Assembly: GCA_963827085.1 (NCBI GenBank) | Contig: CAWGZY010000006.1 | Coordinates: forward strand, 5,358 to 69,357 | From: JAGVPT01 sp963827085 | Lineage (GTDB): Bacteria > Bacteroidota > Ignavibacteria > UBA10030 > UBA8401 | Length of the DNA stretch: 64,000 nt | Reading direction: 5' to 3' | Part shown: in pieces, positions 43,959-52,352 of the stretch | Position numbering within the stretch: the stretch's first letter is position 1 | Layout of the letters: every line of letters begins with the position of its first letter | Notes under the pieces: generated by a model | Seen by the model: only the letters and a program-made list of their open reading frames with translations | What the model was told of the DNA's origin: nothing | Database searches by the model: none | Made by a program: the position numbers and the translations under genes

Positions 43959-45731
43959 ATGCGTTTTACTGCCCTTCGTGAATTTATCAACCACCTCGAA
44001 AAAAACGGCGAACTCCACCGCGTCAGTGTTGAAGTCGACCCCGTACTCGAAATCACCGAGATCGCAGCACGTGCGCTGAAGGAACGGAAGCCCGCACTGC
44101 TGTTTGAAAAAGTGAAAGGTGCCAAGTATCCTCTTGTCATCAACACGCTGGCGAGCGAACGGCGTATAGAACTGGCGCTCGGTGAACATCCGGACGCACT
44201 TGGCGAGCAGCTTATTTCTTTTTTCGAAGAAGCTGTTCCGCCCTCTGCAAAAACGCTCATCAAGCATCCCGCTATTGTGCGAAGATTTCTTTCTTCGCGG
44301 ACGAGCGATATTATGGTCGCTCCGTCTCAGGAAGTTGTCGAGAAACCCAATCTTCACGATCTGCCGATCATTCAGTGCTGGCCGCATGACGGCGGGAGGT
44401 TCATCACCCTGCCGCAGGTGTTCACGCACGATCCGCGAAACGGCAAACGAAATGTCGGCATGTACCGGATGCAAGTTTTTGATGAAAAGACAACGGGCAT
44501 GCACTGGCAAATTCAAAAAGGGGGGGGATTCCACTACTACCAAGCAGACAAGTTAAACAAGCCCCTCGAACTCGCTGTTGCGCTCGGCACCGACCCTGCA
44601 ATGCTTCTTGCAGCGATCGCGCCCCTGCCGGAAGGTATTGATGAAGTCCTTTTCGCCGGCTTCCTCCGCAAAAAAAATACACAGCTCGTCGGAGGACGGT
44701 CGATTTCAATCACCGTTCCGGCGAATGCAGAATTTATCCTCGAGGGATATGTGCCGCCGAAGGAACGGCGGAGCGAAGGACCGTTCGGCGATCATTTCGG
44801 ACATTATTCCGCCGCAGCCGAATTCCCCGTTTTTCATATCACTGCTATTACGCGAAGGAAGGATCCGATATATCCGGCAGCAGTTGTCGGCATTCCTCCG
44901 ATGGAGGACAAATTTCTCGGCGATGCTACACAAAAAATTCTCGGGCCGCTGGCAAAACTCCTTCACTCGGAGATCAAAAGCATCTGGGCATACTACGAAG
45001 CCGGCTTTCACAACCTGCTCGTCGTTTCTATCGAAGAGCGGTACCAGAAGGAAGCGATGAAAACAGCGCTCGGCCTGATGGGAACGCAGCAGCTATCGCT
45101 GACGAAATGCTTGATCACGGTTTCGGAAAATGTCGATCCGAGAAATTTTCGCGATGTGCTTCACGCGGTGCGCGATGACTTCGACCCGCATTATGATTTC
45201 ATTCTCCTGCCAAAAGTTCCGCTCGATACGCTCGACTTCACCTCACACACGATGAACCTTGGCAGCAAAATGATCCTGGACGCTACGAAGAAAAAGAAGC
45301 CGCAATCGAAATCGCACGTTTCAAAGCAAACCGAAGCTTTCATTCATCAATTGGCAGCCCACGACCGGAGAATTATCGAGACCAATCTGATTGCAGAAAC
45401 GCTGCTGCTCGTTAAAGTGAAGCATGATGGCGCTGCGGTGATAAGGAAACTGCTTAAATCAGCTATGCTGGGTGGAATAAAACTCGTGGCTGCGGTGAGC
45501 GAAGATGTGGATATTCAAGATCAAGAGAGTTATATTTGGGGTGTCTTCACGCGATTCGACTGCGAGCGGGACGTCATTTTTACTCAGCAGAAACTTGTCG
45601 GGATATCCCCTGTTTACAAAGGAACCATGGGAATTGATGCCACATGGAAAGACGGTTATCCAGAACCGCTCATTATGGATGAAAAAATCGTAAAGCTGGT
45701 CGATGACCGCTGGGATAGCTACTGGAAATAA
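43959..45731 (+). CDS. UbiD-family menaquinone biosynthesis decarboxylase
   Basis: 590 aa. UbiD fold with the prFMN-binding and catalytic blocks: MYRMQVFDEKTTGMHWQIQK, FAGFLRKK, VPANAEFILEGYVPPKERR, the E-(x)-R-E dyad region in EGPFGDHFGHYS, and YPAAVVGIPPMEDKFLG. Length and the C-terminal half match the decarboxylase of the futalosine menaquinone pathway rather than UbiD of ubiquinone synthesis. Tight operon spacing on both sides (5 and 18 nt). Confidence 0.94.
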   Translation: MRFTALREFINHLEKNGELHRVSVEVDPVLEITEIAARALKERKPALLFEKVKGAKYPLVINTLASERRIELALGEHPDALGEQLISFFEEAVPPSAKTLIKHPAIVRRFLSSRTSDIMVAPSQEVVEKPNLHDLPIIQCWPHDGGRFITLPQVFTHDPRNGKRNVGMYRMQVFDEKTTGMHWQIQKGGGFHYYQADKLNKPLELAVALGTDPAMLLAAIAPLPEGIDEVLFAGFLRKKNTQLVGGRSISITVPANAEFILEGYVPPKERRSEGPFGDHFGHYSAAAEFPVFHITAITRRKDPIYPAAVVGIPPMEDKFLGDATQKILGPLAKLLHSEIKSIWAYYEAGFHNLLVVSIEERYQKEAMKTALGLMGTQQLSLTKCLITVSENVDPRNFRDVLHAVRDDFDPHYDFILLPKVPLDTLDFTSHTMNLGSKMILDATKKKKPQSKSHVSKQTEAFIHQLAAHDRRIIETNLIAETLLLVKVKHDGAAVIRKLLKSAMLGGIKLVAAVSEDVDIQDQESYIWGVFTRFDCERDVIFTQQKLVGISPVYKGTMGIDATWKDGYPEPLIMDEKIVKLVDDRWDSYWK

Positions 45732-45749
45732 TATAAACACATAACCACC

Positions 45750-47609
45750 GTGCTTAACATAAATTTCAGGGATCCGCTGCTTGTACCTGTCTGGAACAAA
45801 ATCCAGTCCGGCGAACGGCTTTCTCTCGTTGATGGCGTCACGCTGTTCCAATCGAACGACCTTATTTCCATCGGCAAGATGGCACATGCCGTTCAACAGC
45901 AAAAGAGCGGCGATGCCGTGTACTTTGTCCTCAACCAAAAAATCGAGCCGACAAACATTTGCGTCCTCTCGTGCAAGTTCTGCGATTTTGCCACGAAGGC
46001 TGGAAAGCCGAACGCGTATGAAATGACCGTCGCGGACATTATCGGAAAATTGACACCCGATATTCAGGAAGTACATATCACGGGAGGCTTGCATCCGGAT
46101 TGGGAATGGAACTATTATCTCGACATGATCCGGGAAATCAAGAAGAATTTCCCGACCGTCGATATAAAAGCGTTCACAGCCGTCGAGATCGATTTTTTCC
46201 ATAAGAAATTCAAAATGCCGATTGAGGAAGTCCTCCTGCAATTGAAAGACGCCGGCTTGCGCACAATGCCCGGCGGCGGCGCAGAGGTTTTTTCAGAACG
46301 CGTACGGAAGCTTCTCTTCAACCAAAAAATCGGCGCAAAGACGTGGTTTGAAGTTCATACGACGGCCCATCGACTCGGCATCCCGACTAATTCGACGATG
46401 TTGTACGGCCACATCGAAACATACGAAGAGCGCATTGTTCACATGATGAAACTGCGTGAGGCACAGGATGAAACCGGCGGATTCCTTACGTTTATTCCCC
46501 TTGCGTTTCAGCCGGGCGTCACCGGCATCAAACCGAAGAATGAATTCACTTCTGCCATCGATGATCTGAAAACTATCGCCGTTTCCAGATTGATGCTCGA
46601 TAATTTTCCGCATATCAAAGCATACTGGGTGATGTTGACGGAAGAGGTCGCGTCGGTCGCTTTGAACTTTGGCGCGGACGACATGGACGGCACTGTCGGC
46701 GGAGAAAATATTGCGCACGACGCCGGGGCAATCAGCCCGATGAAGCTTGCAAAAGAACAGATCGTCAAGATCATCAGGGACGCAGGTAAAATCCCGGTCG
46801 AACGGGACGTCTACTATAATCCTCTAAAGCTGTATGCTGACAATGTTATTGGAAAAATACCGTACCTCAACTCGGTTCCGTTTTATGCTGACTTTGAAAA
46901 ACGGCAGTTTAAAATTCTGCCCGTCGCGCCGCGCCGGATGGGCGAGCTTTCATCTGCCCACGTCATCGACGCCGGAATATTCTCGTTGATGAATTATTTT
47001 TCTCAGGAAGAGAATCTTGAGCTGATGCATTATTGCATCGCAACGCGGGACCAGGTAAAAAGCGTCATGCTATTTTCGAAAGAAGGCTGGGGCGACCTGG
47101 AAGGCAAACGCATCGGTATCACGGACGATACTGCGACGTCAATCCGCCTTCTCCAGGTGCTGCTGAAGAAAAAATACGGCGTTCAGGCATCACTCGTCAG
47201 GATGCATTCCGGCGTAAACGACCACAGCGAATTTGATGCCGTTCTGCTCATTGGCGATGAGGCATTGCGGCGGAATAAATTCGGACTCCCCGGATTCGAA
47301 CTCGTCTATGACCTTGCGAAGGAATGGTATGAATGGCAAAAGCTGCCGTTTGTGTTTGCAGTCTGGGCGCTGAAAAAATCATTGCCGCCTGAAAACAAAT
47401 TAGAGTTGAAACATCTTCTTGAATCAGCACTCGAGCGAAACGAATCGAACCTTGAACGTGTAGGTGCGCTCCACGGAAAACACATCGGATTGACGCCGTC
47501 TGAAGTACGAGAATATCTGGAAGGATTTAATTACCGGTTAGGCGACCGTGAACGAACCGCAATGCAAGTATTTCGAAAACTGTATCAGGAAACCGAAATC
47601 GCCGTTTAA
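45750..47609 (+). CDS. mqnE: Fused aminofutalosine synthase MqnE and chorismate dehydratase MqnA
   Basis: 619 aa from a GTG start. Residues 1-357: radical-SAM MqnE with the cluster motif CVLSCKFCDF (C71, C75, C78), VHITGGLHPDWEW, RTMPGGGAEVF and HTTAHRLGIPTNSTMLYGH. Residues about 360-619: MqnA-like periplasmic-binding-fold domain (GKIPYLNSVPFYADFE, DAGIFSLMNYF, GKRIGITDDTATSIRLLQVL). The first two pathway steps, chorismate dehydration and addition of the SAM-derived adenosyl moiety, are thus linked in one chain, which could channel the enolpyruvyl-benzoate intermediate. 18 nt after the decarboxylase gene. Confidence 0.95.
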   Translation: MLNINFRDPLLVPVWNKIQSGERLSLVDGVTLFQSNDLISIGKMAHAVQQQKSGDAVYFVLNQKIEPTNICVLSCKFCDFATKAGKPNAYEMTVADIIGKLTPDIQEVHITGGLHPDWEWNYYLDMIREIKKNFPTVDIKAFTAVEIDFFHKKFKMPIEEVLLQLKDAGLRTMPGGGAEVFSERVRKLLFNQKIGAKTWFEVHTTAHRLGIPTNSTMLYGHIETYEERIVHMMKLREAQDETGGFLTFIPLAFQPGVTGIKPKNEFTSAIDDLKTIAVSRLMLDNFPHIKAYWVMLTEEVASVALNFGADDMDGTVGGENIAHDAGAISPMKLAKEQIVKIIRDAGKIPVERDVYYNPLKLYADNVIGKIPYLNSVPFYADFEKRQFKILPVAPRRMGELSSAHVIDAGIFSLMNYFSQEENLELMHYCIATRDQVKSVMLFSKEGWGDLEGKRIGITDDTATSIRLLQVLLKKKYGVQASLVRMHSGVNDHSEFDAVLLIGDEALRRNKFGLPGFELVYDLAKEWYEWQKLPFVFAVWALKKSLPPENKLELKHLLESALERNESNLERVGALHGKHIGLTPSEVREYLEGFNYRLGDRERTAMQVFRKLYQETEIAV

Positions 47610-47631
47610 TTATTTTCAATGAAGAGTCATC

Positions 47632-48411
47632 ATGGACGCACCGTTGATCGCTAAATTACAGGAATTGATTCATCAGGGGGATAAACTTGTTCCCGAAGGA
47701 GGACTCGAATTTTCCGGGTACAACGCGAAAATGCAAAGCCAGTATTTGCTCTGGCGGAAAAATAGCCTCGATGCATTGAGCAAGTGCGGAGAAAAAGGAA
47801 CGGCCTTGCGTTCGCAGCTTACCAACGACGAGAACGGAGCCTACTTTTATCAAACATCGGCACAAAGGGTTCACGATGCGCTGAGAGAGGCAATGAAAAT
47901 TGCGGAAATCATGCAGCCATCGCCGGCACCCCACTTGCCGGCAAAGCCCCTGACCGAACCTGAAAAACCAAAAATTGTCGAACCGCCAAAGCCGCCATCC
48001 CCCAACCCGCTACCGCATCCAATAAGCCGCGCTCTGGTTGTTTCTGCGGCGAACAATCCATTGCTCTCACAGTTGACGTCGCTGCTCAAAGAGCTTGGTA
48101 TTGAAGCATCTGTCTATCAACGTACGGGAGGCGGGAGCGACGCTCTTCTTGCCTACATGGAAAAGCAAACGACGACGCACTACGCCTTTTATCTGATCGG
48201 TTCTGATGACATTCCGAGCGCGATGTTCGAATTGGGATATCTGGTGGGAAAGATCGGTGCAAACAAAGTGTGCTGTATTTATCAAAAAGATGCGGTGGTC
48301 CCAAAAAATATTCCTGGCGTACATCGGAAAGAGATCATTGTGAAATTGGAAGAGATCAGTTTTAGTCTCGTCAAGGAGCTGAAGGCCGCAGGGTATTCGG
48401 TTTCAATTTAG
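47632..48411 (+). CDS. TIR-like nucleotide-binding domain protein within the mqn operon
   Basis: 259 aa. N-terminal helical domain (1-95), a proline-rich linker (about 97-130: PAPHLPAKP, PPKPPSPNPLP), and a C-terminal TIR-like domain of the predicted nucleotide-binding type (132-257) with YAFYLIGSDDIP, MFELGYLVGKIGANKV and VVPKNIPGV, matching by eye the strand-loop-helix core RxNVxFELGxxxGxLG. The family is mostly known from antiphage and nucleotide-signalling proteins; NAD binding or cleavage is possible, not shown. It lies between mqnEA and mqnC with 22 and 14 nt gaps, so it must be cotranscribed with menaquinone genes. Confidence 0.78.
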   Translation: MDAPLIAKLQELIHQGDKLVPEGGLEFSGYNAKMQSQYLLWRKNSLDALSKCGEKGTALRSQLTNDENGAYFYQTSAQRVHDALREAMKIAEIMQPSPAPHLPAKPLTEPEKPKIVEPPKPPSPNPLPHPISRALVVSAANNPLLSQLTSLLKELGIEASVYQRTGGGSDALLAYMEKQTTTHYAFYLIGSDDIPSAMFELGYLVGKIGANKVCCIYQKDAVVPKNIPGVHRKEIIVKLEEISFSLVKELKAAGYSVSI

Positions 48412-48425
48412 CGGCAGGAGAAGCA

Positions 48426-49517
48426 GTGCAGTCTGAGTTGTATTCGAAAATACGAAATGGCCAACGCATCACGCACGAAGAGGGGCTTTTTCTTCTTCGC
48501 AGCGCCGAGTTGCTCGACCTTGCCGACCTCGCGAATGAGATTCGTTTCAAGAAGAATCCCGCGCCCCAAGTAACGTTCGTTATCGACACAAATCCCAACT
48601 ACACCAACATTTGCAATGTTGATTGCATCTTCTGCGCTTTTTACCGGCACGCCGGTGAGAAGGATGCATATTCGTACACCGTCGACCACATGATTCAAAA
48701 CTTCAAAGCGGCAGCGGCAAAAGGAGTCACAACCGTTCTGCTACAAGGCGGAGTGAACCCTTCTCTTCCTTTCGAATATTACCTTGAAATGGTCCGCCGC
48801 ACCGTTGCAGAAGTGCCTGAGATTTACCCCCACTTTTATTCGACCTCGGAAATCCTGGGTATGAAACAGGTCTCGGGGTTTACACTTCAAGAAGTCTTAA
48901 CGCGACTATGGGACGCCGGGCTTCGGTCAATTCCCGGTGGGGGCGCTGAAATCCTTTCCGACCGTGTGAAGAAGAAGATCAGCAGCAAAAAAGGAACGTC
49001 CGAGGATTGGCTGAATGTAATGCGCGAAGCCCACAAAATCGGGTATAAATCGACAGCAACAATGATGTACGGCCACCTTGAGACCGATGAAGATATTGTC
49101 TCCCATCTAGAAAGCATTCGCCAATTACAGGACGAGCATCAGGGCTTCACGGCATTCGTTCCATGGAGCTTCAAGCCGGGCAACACCCCGCTAGAAAAAA
49201 TTATTCCTCATTACGCGACGCCGACCCGCTATTTGCAAATGATCGCATTTTCGAGAATTTATCTGGACAACTTCCCGCATATTCAGGCATCGTGGTTTTC
49301 GGAAGGTAAAAAGACGGGGCAGATCGCGCTTCATTTCGGGGCTGACGATTTTGGCGGAACACTGCTGGAAGAGAATGTCCACGCCGCTGCAAATTTCGTG
49401 AACAAGACCAATACCGCCGAATGCATTCAGTTGATCCATGAATCCGGATTCGACGCTGCGCAGCGGGGAACATTATACGATTTGAGGAAGGTCTTCCTTA
49501 AAAGCAAAGCTGCATGA
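48426..49517 (+). CDS. mqnC: Cyclic dehypoxanthinylfutalosine synthase MqnC
   Basis: 363 aa radical-SAM enzyme. Cluster motif NICNVDCIFCAFYR (C63, C67, C70), VTTVLLQGGVNPSLPFEYY, RSIPGGGAEILSDRVKKKIS and SFKPGNTPLE are typical. Cyclises dehypoxanthine futalosine in menaquinone synthesis. GTG start with GCAGGAG upstream. Last gene of the plus-strand run. Confidence 0.96.
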   Translation: MQSELYSKIRNGQRITHEEGLFLLRSAELLDLADLANEIRFKKNPAPQVTFVIDTNPNYTNICNVDCIFCAFYRHAGEKDAYSYTVDHMIQNFKAAAAKGVTTVLLQGGVNPSLPFEYYLEMVRRTVAEVPEIYPHFYSTSEILGMKQVSGFTLQEVLTRLWDAGLRSIPGGGAEILSDRVKKKISSKKGTSEDWLNVMREAHKIGYKSTATMMYGHLETDEDIVSHLESIRQLQDEHQGFTAFVPWSFKPGNTPLEKIIPHYATPTRYLQMIAFSRIYLDNFPHIQASWFSEGKKTGQIALHFGADDFGGTLLEENVHAAANFVNKTNTAECIQLIHESGFDAAQRGTLYDLRKVFLKSKAA

Positions 49518-49525
49518 AGTGCACT

Positions 49526-49604
49526 AGCTACCGGACACCGTATCCGAGAAATCCCTAGATGTTAAACTCTTTGGATTTGTAAATTGAAAAGGTGCCCGAT
49601 AGCT
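49526..49604. repeat. Weak inverted repeat after mqnC
   Basis: AGCTACCGGACAC (49526-49538) and GTGCCCGATAGCT (49592-49604) pair with two mismatches across a 53-nt loop, between the convergent mqnC and ABC-domain genes. May be a terminator remnant or small mobile repeat. Confidence 0.35.
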
Positions 49605-49643
49605 CTGGAACAAACCGCTTTTTCCTCAACTACACATCCCCGC

Positions 49644-50510
49644 CTAAACATTCTCCGTGGCAAGCCGTTCTGAAATATCCTTTAACGAAGTCCACGACTC
49701 CATCAATTCGGGGAGGTACTCGGAGGATGTTACAAACGTCCATAAGTACGCAACGATGGAATAAATATTTCCGGTGCTGAAGTCGTCGAGGTCGATCGCA
49801 ATGTATAAGACAACGAGGAAAATGAGAAGGAGAAAAATTCTCATGGCGCCAAAATTAAAGGCTCCCCATTTGGCAATGCGCTGTTCAACGCGAGACTGTG
49901 CCGTGTAATATGCATGAACCTTTTCGGGGTCTTTGGTTGAAAATACTTCGTACGCTTCTTCGCGGTTATCGTGAAGGTCTTTTTGCAACGTGAGCACCCT
50001 CTTGTTATAGACGCGGGAAATCAGAAGAAGAGGAAGAACGATGAAGAGGCATGAAAGGGCAATTCTCCAGTCGAAAAAAAGAAGGGCAAACACGGCTCCG
50101 CCGATTGAAATCGTTTGTTCTATAACGTCCGGAATCCTGTACTCCGCAAAAGTGATGAATTCTCGCGAAAGCTCTGCACGCGCCGCCGTTTTAGAAACAG
50201 AATGTCCCTTCTCTTTCGCCGTTCGTGCAACATCGGTTGCGATTTCGATGAACATTCGTAAAAAAATCCTGGGATCAAGGGCACGCCGCAGCGCGCCGAC
50301 GCCCGAGTTCAAAAGAAAAGTGCCTATCCAGATAAGCAGCGGCATCAGGTACGAAACTGGGGTTTCGGACGTTGCCTTCTCAATGAGCGCATCGATGACA
50401 TTCCCGAAAAGCGCCGGCTCGGCGATCCATGCGACATTTTCGATAACGACAAGCAGCGTCGCGAGGATGATGCCCGACTTAAATCTTCGAAACAGATCAA
50501 AAAGATTCAT
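49644..50510 (-). CDS. ABC transporter six-transmembrane domain without ATPase
   Basis: 288 aa, about six membrane helices. Only the transmembrane half of an exporter-type ABC protein: FGNVIDALIEKA, the intracellular loop RVYNKRVLTLQKDLHDNREEAYEV, and SEYLPELMESWTSLKDISERL at the end, where the linker to the nucleotide-binding domain would begin. No NBD follows in any frame. Known as the ABC six-TM stand-alone family in some FCB bacteria; function unknown. Located between mqnC and mqnD, 21 nt after mqnD. Confidence 0.85.
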   Translation of the reverse strand: MNLFDLFRRFKSGIILATLLVVIENVAWIAEPALFGNVIDALIEKATSETPVSYLMPLLIWIGTFLLNSGVGALRRALDPRIFLRMFIEIATDVARTAKEKGHSVSKTAARAELSREFITFAEYRIPDVIEQTISIGGAVFALLFFDWRIALSCLFIVLPLLLISRVYNKRVLTLQKDLHDNREEAYEVFSTKDPEKVHAYYTAQSRVEQRIAKWGAFNFGAMRIFLLLIFLVVLYIAIDLDDFSTGNIYSIVAYLWTFVTSSEYLPELMESWTSLKDISERLATENV

Positions 50511-50531
50511 CGATGAACAAGTAGTTGAACA

Positions 50532-51371
50532 TTATTGCAGGAGGTGTATCTCCGCCACGGCAGGTATCAATCCTTTTTCAGCGCCGAGCCTGTACAAAAG
50601 TTCCAGCGCCATCTTCCCTTTCTCTCCCATGTCCACGGTCAGTTCGCTGACATACATCTTTACAAACTTTTCGCCCAACTGTTGATTGATGCCTCTCCCC
50701 CATTGAAGAGAGTACGGAATGGATTCGCGTTGATGTGTGTATCCGTAATGAATGCTCTGTTTTAACCCGGCCGACAGCCTCTTTGCCAAATCCACTCCCA
50801 AATCTTTTCTGACAACATCTAACCCGAGCGGAAGCGGGAGTCCGTTTGACCTTTTTTCCCAGAACTCTCCAAAGTCCAGAATTTTATTGAACCCTTCGGC
50901 TTTGTACGTCAGCTGTCCTTCATGGATCAAAACCCCGGCATCATACTCGCCTGAAGTCACCTTCTCCATGATTCTGTCGAACGGTATGTCGACATTGTAG
51001 ATTCCGTCGGTAAAAGTTTTGAATAGGAGCGTTGCAGTCGTCAGTTTGCCGGGCGTCGCTACCGTCTTCCCTTTGAGTTCTTCGAGCGTTCGATATTTTT
51101 TCGAAACAATGACCGGGCCGTAACCTTCCCCCATGCTTGCACCCGTGGCCATGATCCAATACTTGCCGGCAACATAAGGATACGCATGTGCTGAGATCGC
51201 GGTGACTTCCAGCTCCGCGTTGATGGCGCGAACATTCAGCGACTGAATGTCTTCAAGCATGTGTTCAACAGTAACCCCGTCAAGCTTTACTTTCCCGCTC
51301 GACAATCCATAAAACATGAATGCATCGTCTGGATCCGGGCTGTGGCCAATTGTAATAACCCTGTCAGCCAT
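50532..51371 (-). CDS. mqnD: 1,4-dihydroxy-6-naphthoate synthase MqnD
   Basis: About 279 aa (ATG at 51371 preferred; 51386 possible). MqnD/MqnA-type periplasmic-binding fold: TIGHSPDPDDAFMFYGL, EVTAISAHAYPYV, GYGPVIVSKKY, VLIHEGQLTYKA and LPLPLGLDVVRKDLG. Converts cyclic dehypoxanthine futalosine to dihydroxynaphthoate. Overlaps menG; both on minus, opposite to the other mqn genes. Confidence 0.95.
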   Translation of the reverse strand: MADRVITIGHSPDPDDAFMFYGLSSGKVKLDGVTVEHMLEDIQSLNVRAINAELEVTAISAHAYPYVAGKYWIMATGASMGEGYGPVIVSKKYRTLEELKGKTVATPGKLTTATLLFKTFTDGIYNVDIPFDRIMEKVTSGEYDAGVLIHEGQLTYKAEGFNKILDFGEFWEKRSNGLPLPLGLDVVRKDLGVDLAKRLSAGLKQSIHYGYTHQRESIPYSLQWGRGINQQLGEKFVKMYVSELTVDMGEKGKMALELLYRLGAEKGLIPAVAEIHLLQ

Positions 51372-51400
51372 GATTGTTCTTTTCATTATTTTTCTGTCCG

Positions 51401-52090
51401 TTATTTTTGACCGCAATAAATTGTTGCAACGCCAAATGTAAGAGGGCGTTGGGTGATCGAAGCAAATCCAACTTTACGGAGAATGCTTGTAAAATCTTCT
51501 CCGTCGGGAAATTTCATTACCGTGTCGGGAAGGTATTGATACGCTTCTTTGTCTTTCGAGATCAACCTTCCTACATAAGGGAGAATATTTCTGAAATAAA
51601 AAAAGTAGATTTGTTTGAAAAAGAATACCTGCGGCTTCGAAAATTCGAGCACGACGATTTGCCCCCCCTCTTTCAAGACGCGCCTCATTTCCATCAACCC
51701 CTTTTCAAGGTCCTCAAAATTGCGAGCGCCAAACGCAACGATTGCGGCGTCGAAACGGCCGTCCGGGAATTGGAGATGTTCTGCTTCTCCCTCCTCAAGC
51801 CGAATCTTCGCCCCCAAATTCCGCGCGGCAAGCTTTCGCTTTCCGATTTCCAACATCGGCGCAGATATATCGACACCGACGACTTCGACGGGGTTTAAAC
51901 GAAGCGCCGTGATCGCAAAATCTCCCGTACCGGTCGCAACATCGAGGATGTGCTTTGGTTTTCGTAATGCAATAGTTTGAATGGCGGCCCGACGCCAATA
52001 GAAATCAAAACCCCCGCTCAGAAGGTGATTCAGCAGATCGTAACGATAGGCTATGGAGTCGAAGAGACGGCGAACGTCTACCTTATGCAT
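51401..52090 (-). CDS. menG: Demethylmenaquinone methyltransferase MenG/UbiE
   Basis: 229 aa SAM-dependent methyltransferase. FDSIAYRYDLLNHLLSGGFD, SAM motif ILDVATGTGDFAITAL, VGVDISAPMLEIGKRK and FGARNFEDLEKGLMEMRRVL are the UbiE/MenG signatures; LPYVGRLISKDKEAYQYLPD later. Last step of menaquinone formation, methylating demethylmenaquinone. Start of the minus-strand run with mqnD and the ABC domain gene. Confidence 0.95.
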   Translation of the reverse strand: MHKVDVRRLFDSIAYRYDLLNHLLSGGFDFYWRRAAIQTIALRKPKHILDVATGTGDFAITALRLNPVEVVGVDISAPMLEIGKRKLAARNLGAKIRLEEGEAEHLQFPDGRFDAAIVAFGARNFEDLEKGLMEMRRVLKEGGQIVVLEFSKPQVFFFKQIYFFYFRNILPYVGRLISKDKEAYQYLPDTVMKFPDGEDFTSILRKVGFASITQRPLTFGVATIYCGQK

Positions 52091-52352
52091 TTTGGCATTT
52101 TTATCTCAAGTTGTCACACAAGATACGAAAAAAAACTGAAGATTAAAATTTGATAGTGTTACAGGTTTACCAGCTGTCGCACACTTCCTTAATTTATCTT
52201 ACCAAATCTATTATGTTGTAATTTATCGAATAAGCTATCCCACAACGACAAAGACTCGAATAGCCGCTGCTACTTGAGTCCACCCCTTCAATAATTCACA
52301 AAAAATTTTTATATTGAAGATGCCCTCAGGATAAAATTCACGCGATCGAATA

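Noticed and set aside
45459..46241. Minus-strand 260-codon frame across the ubiD-like and mqnEA genes
   Set aside because: Antisense shadow of two clearly real genes; no ribosome-binding site or family sequence.
49644..50510. Complete ABC exporter
   Set aside because: No Walker A, signature or Walker B motif follows in any frame before the mqnC end.
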